47,877 nucleotides of DNA from Leucothrix pacifica (GTDB lineage: Bacteria > Pseudomonadota > Gammaproteobacteria > Thiotrichales > Thiotrichaceae). Of this stretch, positions 43,525-47,877 are shown piece by piece. The stretch covers positions 1-47,877 of the forward strand of contig NZ_QGKM01000059.1 in NCBI RefSeq assembly GCF_003172875.1, written 5' to 3'. Numbering within the stretch: the first letter of the stretch is position 1; each line of letters starts with the position of its first letter. The notes below the pieces were generated by a model. The model saw nothing but the letters and a program-made list of their open reading frames with translations, was not told where the DNA came from and did not search any database. Made by a program: the position numbers and the translations under genes.

Positions 43525-44214
43525 ATGATGAAGCCAGTCAATTACCTCACATTACTATTTATTGGGACGCTTACATTGCCGGCCAACGCACAATACACAC
43601 AAATGGTTGTTGATGATCAAAACCGTGTGTTGCCAATTTTTTTTACTGAACCGCAGCCTGTTATTGAGCCTGCAATGGTACCGACCAGACAGCAATTTCC
43701 GAATAATAACCCCGTGGTCATGCAGAACCCGCTACCACCTATTGTGAACATACCTAGCCCACCACAACGCCAAACAATAAGCAGACAAGCCATCCACCCG
43801 AAGACTGACCCAATACGAGGCCCTTATCTGATCAGTCAGGCACGACACCGAATCATGGATGCGGCGCATGCTGCAATCGGAATACCGTATATCTACGGTG
43901 GCAATAATCCAGCCAGAGGTCTGGACTGCAGTAGCTTGATGCAATTTATTCATAAACAGGCCATTGGCATGAGTCTGCCCAGAACAGCGGCAGCCCAGCG
44001 TGACAAGAGTAAAACCATTCAGTTTCAGGACCTTCAACCCGGAGACCTGCTGTTTTTTAAAATTAACTCTCGCACTAATCATGTAGGTATCTACATAGGC
44101 TATGGAAAGTTCATTCATGCGTCATCCAGTAACCGAAGAGCCGTTGTCGCTTCAATGGAGTTACCTTACTGGAAAAAACGCTTTGTTAAATTTGGTAGTT
44201 ATCTAAATTCTTAA
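43525..44214 (+). CDS. Exported NlpC/P60 cell-wall peptidase
   Basis: 229 residues. Signal peptide 1-22 (LTLLFIGTLTLPANA). A Pro-rich linker (about 45-100), then the NlpC/P60 domain (about 105-225): catalytic Cys in GLDCSSLMQFIHKQA, His in NHVGIYIGYGKFIHAS and the Pro-Arg-Thr element SLPRTAAAQ. Expected D-gamma-glutamyl-DAP endopeptidase acting in the periplasm. Second ATG at 43528 is equally possible. Divergent from mrcB, so it may share a regulatory region with a peptidoglycan synthase. Confidence 0.93.
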   Translation: MMKPVNYLTLLFIGTLTLPANAQYTQMVVDDQNRVLPIFFTEPQPVIEPAMVPTRQQFPNNNPVVMQNPLPPIVNIPSPPQRQTISRQAIHPKTDPIRGPYLISQARHRIMDAAHAAIGIPYIYGGNNPARGLDCSSLMQFIHKQAIGMSLPRTAAAQRDKSKTIQFQDLQPGDLLFFKINSRTNHVGIYIGYGKFIHASSSNRRAVVASMELPYWKKRFVKFGSYLNS

Positions 44215-44301
44215 TCCGATTTGCTTATTGCTTGAATACTTTGGTAAAACCCCTATTATTAACCGTGCAATAAACTAATAAATTAATTTCAGGAGTGGAA
44301 A

Positions 44302-44739
44302 ATGGGACTTTTTGATTTTGCTCGCAATATCGGTAAAAAAATCTTTGGTAGTGATGACGATGATGCGTCAGAAAAGTTACAAGCGCATATCGAAGATGAT
44401 AACCCGGGCATCGAAGGCCTGAAGGTTGTCGTAGAAGACGGTGTTGCAACCATCAAAGGAGAAGCGAAGTCAGCCTCCGCTTACGAAAAAGCGGTGCTCA
44501 TGGCCGGTAATGCCCTCGGCGTCGAAGAAGTAAGGGCTGACGATTTAGTAGCACCAGCACAAACGATTGAGGTGACTTATTACGAGGTTGCTAAAGGCGA
44601 TAGCTTATGGAAGATCGCTGAGAAGTTCTACGGAAATGGCAGCAAGTACACCGGCATTTTCGAAGAAAACCGCGAAGTGATTAAAGACCCTGATTTGATT
44701 TTTCCAGGTCAGAAGATCCGGATACCAATGGATCAGTAA
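44302..44739 (+). CDS. kbp: BON-LysM protein (Kbp/YgaU-like)
   Basis: 145 residues, no signal peptide. N-terminal LFDFARNIGKKIFG, BON domain (about 25-90, VVVEDGVATIKGEAKSASAYEKAV), LysM domain (about 92-144, YEVAKGDSLWKIAEKFYG, FPGQKIRIP). Order and size match E. coli Kbp, the cytoplasmic potassium-binding protein. AGGAG gives a good ribosome site. Followed by a strong terminator. Confidence 0.93.
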   Translation: MGLFDFARNIGKKIFGSDDDDASEKLQAHIEDDNPGIEGLKVVVEDGVATIKGEAKSASAYEKAVLMAGNALGVEEVRADDLVAPAQTIEVTYYEVAKGDSLWKIAEKFYGNGSKYTGIFEENREVIKDPDLIFPGQKIRIPMDQ

Positions 44740-44761
44740 TTCTGGTCGATATATCAGTAAT

Positions 44762-44789
44762 AAAAAAACCGGCATCTGCCGGTTTTTTT
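44762..44789. terminator. Bidirectional terminator after the kbp-like gene
   Basis: AAAAAAACCGGCA and TGCCGGTTTTTTT form a 13-base perfect stem with a 2-base centre. Works for the rightward gene ending at 44739 and the leftward gene ending at 44826. Confidence 0.92.
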
Positions 44790-44825
44790 GTATCTACTTG
44801 ATGATTAAAGACCCCCTGTCAGACG

Positions 44826-45020
44826 TTAAGCATTATAACTTTTATAAGCCTCAACATCTTTTTCTTTCCCAGCCTCATAACCTGCCTCGTAGGCTTCAGT
44901 AAGACGTTGCTCTTCACGCATTGGGTTCAATAAATAGCCGCACTGCCATCCCTGAATGTACTCAGGGTCAACATCTGCTTTTTCCATTGCTACGACCGCA
45001 TTGTAATATTGTTGATTCAT
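44826..45020 (-). CDS. Small protein, possibly ribosome modulation factor-like
   Basis: 64 residues, cytoplasmic. Start at the ATG at 45020, with AGAGG about eight bases upstream; an ATG two codons earlier would be too close to it. The middle, QGWQCGYLLNPMREEQ, and the later TEAYEAGYEAGKEKD contain spaced Gly-aromatic pairs. They recall the RGYQAG ... QWLGGWREA spacing of ribosome modulation factor. The resemblance is weak and the protein is more acidic than RMF, so I give this as a possibility only. Lies 42 bases downstream of the TrpD2-like gene on the same strand. Confidence 0.6.
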   Translation of the reverse strand: MNQQYYNAVVAMEKADVDPEYIQGWQCGYLLNPMREEQRLTEAYEAGYEAGKEKDVEAYKSYNA

Positions 45021-45068
45021 AATCATTCCTCTCTCAAATTAATTCATCGATTTAAGAGAACAAATCTC

Positions 45069-46181
45069 TTAAGCCTGTTGTGCAGCCTGAAAGACATCCA
45101 ATGCTGCACCGTTATCCAATACCTGACGGACAGCGTTTGCTGCCTCATTCATCGACTCAAAACACTCAAGATGCGTCAAAACAATTGATCCCGCATAAAC
45201 CATTGAGTCGTACATCATACCCCTCTCGCCTGACAATGCCGCTACACCAAGTTGGGCGGACACTGCTGCGAGCGCATCACCATCAACCGGCAATGAAATA
45301 GTGTCAGAAATCTGCACTTCAGGAAGGTCATCCGGCAATGGAATGGCACGCGACGTTGCCTCAATATTCACATCACCCGGAGACACATCACGCTGCGCTA
45401 ACTCCCCTAAATCATGGTAGTAAAACAATTTTCCTTGCTGCTGAAGTGATGGAATCGTGCCACCTTCAACACCACGCACAAACATGGCTGTATCAAAACC
45501 TGCCTGCCTTGCTAATGAGGCGTAGATTGGCGGATAAGCCTTGTGCACATAGCCACACATAAAATGCGTCTTGTGTTTCGCACGGACCGGACCTAGTAAT
45601 GACTCCACCGTATTGAGTACCTGACGCTTCACCATGCGCTGTCGCAATGACATCAGGTTATTCAAGGCTGGTGCAAACTGCTGTTGATCCACATAAGCCC
45701 AGCCGATCCGTTCAATCTGAGCAGCGGCTTCTGTCACGCTCAAACCGACATTAAGGCCTGCTGCTTTCAAGACACGGTGATGAGTGGCACCAAACTTAGG
45801 ACCAACGACTTCCAAACCGTGTGATACCGCATTAACCCCTAACGCTGCTAATACAGCTGGTAAAAAAGGTGATGCAGGCACTCCGCGGGCATAGCCATCA
45901 TAAGGATCTGAAATATCCACCAATTCATCAACCGACGCAGTCGCATGCTCTGATGTATCAATCAAAGCCTGTAAAATGCCTCGGTTCTCTTCATCAGTTT
46001 CGCGCTTCATTCGCAGTGCAATGAATAAAATCGCCGTTTGCACAGGATCTATATCATCCGTCAGGATAGCCCGCATAGCATCACGCGCTTCCTCAAATGA
46101 AAGGTCTTTACTGTAATCGGGCCCGGTAGCCACTTTCTGGATACACTGGCGCATGTGGAGTTGTAAATTCAGATCATTCAT
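45069..46181 (-). CDS. ybiB: TrpD2/YbiB-like glycosyl transferase-fold protein
   Basis: 370 residues, anthranilate phosphoribosyltransferase fold. DLSFEEARDAMRAILTDDID is the family's helical N-domain, and VGPKFGATHHRVLKAAGLNVG, VRGVEGGTIPSL and the missing anthranilate pocket fit TrpD2 (YbiB), which binds nucleic acids rather than making tryptophan. No trp genes are nearby. E. coli YbiB is a dimeric DNA/RNA-binding protein of the LexA regulon; I see no LexA box here. Likely co-transcribed with the small protein downstream. Confidence 0.85.
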   Translation of the reverse strand: MNDLNLQLHMRQCIQKVATGPDYSKDLSFEEARDAMRAILTDDIDPVQTAILFIALRMKRETDEENRGILQALIDTSEHATASVDELVDISDPYDGYARGVPASPFLPAVLAALGVNAVSHGLEVVGPKFGATHHRVLKAAGLNVGLSVTEAAAQIERIGWAYVDQQQFAPALNNLMSLRQRMVKRQVLNTVESLLGPVRAKHKTHFMCGYVHKAYPPIYASLARQAGFDTAMFVRGVEGGTIPSLQQQGKLFYYHDLGELAQRDVSPGDVNIEATSRAIPLPDDLPEVQISDTISLPVDGDALAAVSAQLGVAALSGERGMMYDSMVYAGSIVLTHLECFESMNEAANAVRQVLDNGAALDVFQAAQQA

Positions 46182-46306
46182 AGATTAACCAAAGTATACG
46201 GAGGCAATTCCATTTCTGAATACCTCCATAGAGGGGGGATATTTAGAGAGCTATAATATACAGTGCTCTAAGACTATTAATTCGTAAGCTATTGTGGGGA
46301 GAGATT

Positions 46307-46759
46307 ATGACAAACACAAGCATCACCGATCAGGAATCTGTTGATTTTGCCAGCGCTATGGCGGCGTTTGAAAGCAAGCAATTTGCACAAGCTATGCAGC
46401 TTTTTACACCCTTTGCTAAAAATAATGACCCACAGGCACAACACCTAATGGCCATCATGCACCAAAACGGTCTGGGTTGCGTGGCCAATCCTGAAAAAGC
46501 ACTAGAACTGATGACCGCCTCCGCCGAAGCGGGATATGCTATGGCGCAGCACGGTCTAGGCTTTATGTACATGCAAGGAGAGTGCGCGGCTAAAGATGGC
46601 GCACAAGCCGTGAAATGGTTTGAAAAAGCAGCTGAGCAAGGCCTGCAAGGCTCCCTAACTACCTTGGGAATGATGTACGAGCAAGGCGACGGGGTTGAGC
46701 AAGATCTGGAGAAAGCACAAGCACTTTATAAGCAAGCAGGATTCGATGAGCTAAGCTGA
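46307..46759 (+). CDS. Sel1-repeat protein
   Basis: 150 residues, no signal peptide. About three Sel1/TPR-like repeats (residues about 40-145): AQHLMAIMHQNGLGCVANPE, AQHGLGFMYMQGECAAKDGA and SLTTLGMMYEQGDGVEQDLE. Such helical repeats bind partner proteins. Start at 46307 with GGGGAGAG at seven bases; a TTG at 46292 would overlap this site. The next gene begins 10 bases downstream and is probably its operon partner. Confidence 0.85.
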   Translation: MTNTSITDQESVDFASAMAAFESKQFAQAMQLFTPFAKNNDPQAQHLMAIMHQNGLGCVANPEKALELMTASAEAGYAMAQHGLGFMYMQGECAAKDGAQAVKWFEKAAEQGLQGSLTTLGMMYEQGDGVEQDLEKAQALYKQAGFDELS

Positions 46760-46769
46760 GAATGTGAAT

Positions 46770-47171
46770 ATGGATGAATCAAAACTAGCTGTGGTCGTCA
46801 ATGGGGCTTCTATTCTGGAATTCGACCGAGCTAAACCCCTACCGGGGCAGCAACGACGTGCGCTCGACATCATGGATGAAAATATGGATCGAGGCATTAA
46901 CCTAGGTCAGGAGCATGTTGAATCCCCTAATCCGATGCAGCGAGCTCAGTTTGTCGCCAACACACTCATCAACGCCCTATTTGCAGAGAACTATTCACAA
47001 GCAATGGCGATGAGCACATACTTGGCAAAACGCATACCCGAATTACAACAAGTCAAAGCGGTAGGCAATATCGATGATGTGTTGAATATTGAGTTAGTGT
47101 TTGACCGAAGCTATGAACAGTCCAGTACTGAACAACCCGTGCAATTTTATCGTCCTGAAAAACCTTCATAA
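46770..47171 (+). CDS. Conserved-looking cytoplasmic protein of unknown function
   Basis: 133 residues, soluble, no signal or membrane segment. N-terminus ESKLAVVVNGASILEFDR with PLPGQQRRALDIMDENMDRG, then a helical core (QRAQFVANTLINALFAENYS). It reads like a real family found in gammaproteobacteria, but I cannot name its function. Start at the ATG at 46770 (a GTG two codons earlier is also open). It is 10 bases from the Sel1-repeat gene, so the two probably work together. Confidence 0.7.
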   Translation: MDESKLAVVVNGASILEFDRAKPLPGQQRRALDIMDENMDRGINLGQEHVESPNPMQRAQFVANTLINALFAENYSQAMAMSTYLAKRIPELQQVKAVGNIDDVLNIELVFDRSYEQSSTEQPVQFYRPEKPS

Positions 47172-47372
47172 GCTATTTTTATTAATGGTAAATAATTCAG
47201 CAACTATTCAGGGGCGTCCCGTAGAATGTGACACAGCTTTCAGGGGCTACAACACGGCGCCACGAACAATAATAATAAAGAACAAAAACAACAAGAATCG
47301 TCGATGTTGGTTTAATTTGAAAGTTGGATAGAACATAACATCTGACTTTTTACAAAAATGTTTTAAAAATGC

Positions 47373-47400
47373 TTGCACAGAAATATATTTTCTATATTAT
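47373..47400 (+). promoter_or_regulatory. Promoter of the tRNA-Thr gene
   Basis: TTGCAC at 47373-47378 and TATTAT at 47395-47400 with a 16-base spacer, followed by a GC-rich GCGC discriminator, typical of growth-rate-controlled stable RNA promoters. The tRNA begins 14 bases further. Confidence 0.75.
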
Positions 47401-47413
47401 GCGCAGATTCTTA

Positions 47414-47489
<76 letters not shown>

Positions 47490-47500
47490 AAGATATTTAA

Positions 47501-47530
47501 AGACTGTAGTGTTACACTACGGTCTTTTTT
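47501..47530 (+). terminator. Terminator of the tRNA-Thr gene
   Basis: AGACTGTAGTG / CACTACGGTCT (one mismatch) with a short TTA loop, followed by six T. It starts 12 bases after the tRNA. Confidence 0.88.
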
Positions 47531-47629
47531 ATACCAAGCAGGCGAGAATTCAAGAAAAACAACACTTCTTTTTGAGAATCTACTGGGTCTAGCCTTATAG
47601 GGTAACTCGTCGACCCTGATTAATACACT

Positions 47630-47877
47630 TTAGGTAGCCAGACTCGCTGAGTGACTGTCATCAACAACTGATTGTGGCTTTGCTTGTGCTAAGAAAAACC
47701 AATGTAGTTTTCGACTAGTTAGCAAATACCAGGCAAAACAAAGCCACCTGAGTAGCTTGCGGATGTTCTGTCCGGCACCACATAGAATGACATTGATCGC
47801 ATCACCTGTTTGGCCTTTCAGGTAGCAACGACCCAGCTTCCCATCTTGTTTCATATGCTCAATGCTGTTTCGCCGAT
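47630..47877 (-). CDS. IS5-type transposase, C-terminal part (runs off window)
   Basis: The minus-strand frame is open to the window edge, reading RRNSIEHMKQDGKLGR at the boundary and then LKGQTGDAINVILCGAGQNI, RKLLRWL. This is the C-terminal end typical of DDE transposases of the IS5 group (catalytic Glu in the SIEH segment). The remainder of the gene lies beyond the window. An ATG inside this part is not the true start. The terminal inverted repeat should lie between 47530 and 47630, but I could not define it without the other end. The insertion is just downstream of tRNA-Thr. Confidence 0.82.
   Translation of the reverse strand, partial: RRNSIEHMKQDGKLGRCYLKGQTGDAINVILCGAGQNIRKLLRWLCFAWYLLTSRKLHWFFLAQAKPQSVVDDSHSASLAT

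Noticed and set aside
45069..46181. Anthranilate phosphoribosyltransferase TrpD of tryptophan synthesis
   Set aside because: It lacks the trp neighbourhood and matches the TrpD2/YbiB branch.
47101..47331. 76-codon frame overlapping the end of the hypothetical gene
   Set aside because: Overlaps a better-supported gene in another frame and extends into AT-rich non-coding DNA with no ribosome site.

Overview
The window is a chromosomal segment of a gammaproteobacterium, probably aerobic and aquatic. Evidence for this: the order asd-fimV-truA is the one seen in Pseudomonas-type genomes. There are also an sdhCDAB operon, a class I fumarase, SdhE, ZapE, Der, TruD, TsaB overlapping a YoaA-type helicase, PBP1b and a Kbp-like LysM protein. 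The base composition is moderate (mid-40s percent GC by eye, not computed). A Thiotrichales-like marine relative is my guess; nothing in the sequence proves it.

Layout. (1) 1-3.3 kb: a membrane protein gene, then a compact chromosomal integron. A single AT-rich gene cassette encodes an HNH-type protein and carries a VCR-like attC. An attI region follows, full of short repeats, and then a divergent, unusually long integron integrase. (2) 3.3-10.6 kb, minus strand: a TCA/respiration block, zapE - SDHAF4-like - sdhC - sdhD - sdhA - sdhB - sdhE - rhodanese - class I fumarase. It encodes both the SdhE/SDHAF2 and the SDHAF4 type assembly factors. (3) 10.9-12.6 kb: a LysR regulator and adenylate kinase. 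(4) 12.6-24.7 kb: the most interesting part, two divergent gene sets around an AT-rich 203 bp promoter region. Leftward: a membrane-anchored coiled-coil protein, a membrane-anchored DUF3131 protein, a 1059-residue protein with a 16-residue tandem repeat and a predicted C-terminal outer-membrane barrel, and an OpgC-like acyltransferase. Rightward: a response-regulator/PP2C phosphatase, a STAS protein, a HATPase anti-sigma-like kinase, a cellulose-synthase-like GT2 and a second DUF3131 protein, ended by a strong terminator. I read this as a poorly described or undescribed polysaccharide synthesis, modification and export system controlled by a partner switch. A clan GH-A-like glycosidase gene lies just beyond der and may belong to it. 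(5) 24.8-30.1 kb: der, the glycosidase, an ArsC-like protein, dapE and truA. (6) 30.2-34.8 kb: fimV and asd. (7) 35.1-44.8 kb: an exported DUF11-like protein and a soluble lytic transglycosylase. Then come truD-tsaB-yoaA-TPR lipoprotein-mrcB on the minus strand, and an NlpC/P60 peptidase and a BON-LysM protein on the plus strand. (8) 44.8-47.9 kb: a small RMF-like protein, a TrpD2/YbiB-like protein, a Sel1-repeat protein with an unknown partner, a tRNA-Thr(UGU) with promoter and terminator, and the C-terminal end of an IS5-type transposase cut by the window edge.

How the pieces work together. The SDH block groups an enzyme complex with its flavinylation/assembly factors and the next TCA enzyme. 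In the envelope locus the GT2 would polymerise a glycan from a nucleotide sugar, and the two periplasmic DUF3131 proteins would process it. The OpgC homologue could add acyl groups, and the barrel protein could carry or anchor it at the outer membrane. The RR-PP2C/STAS/HATPase cassette would gate the process. These assignments are inference from domains and gene order.
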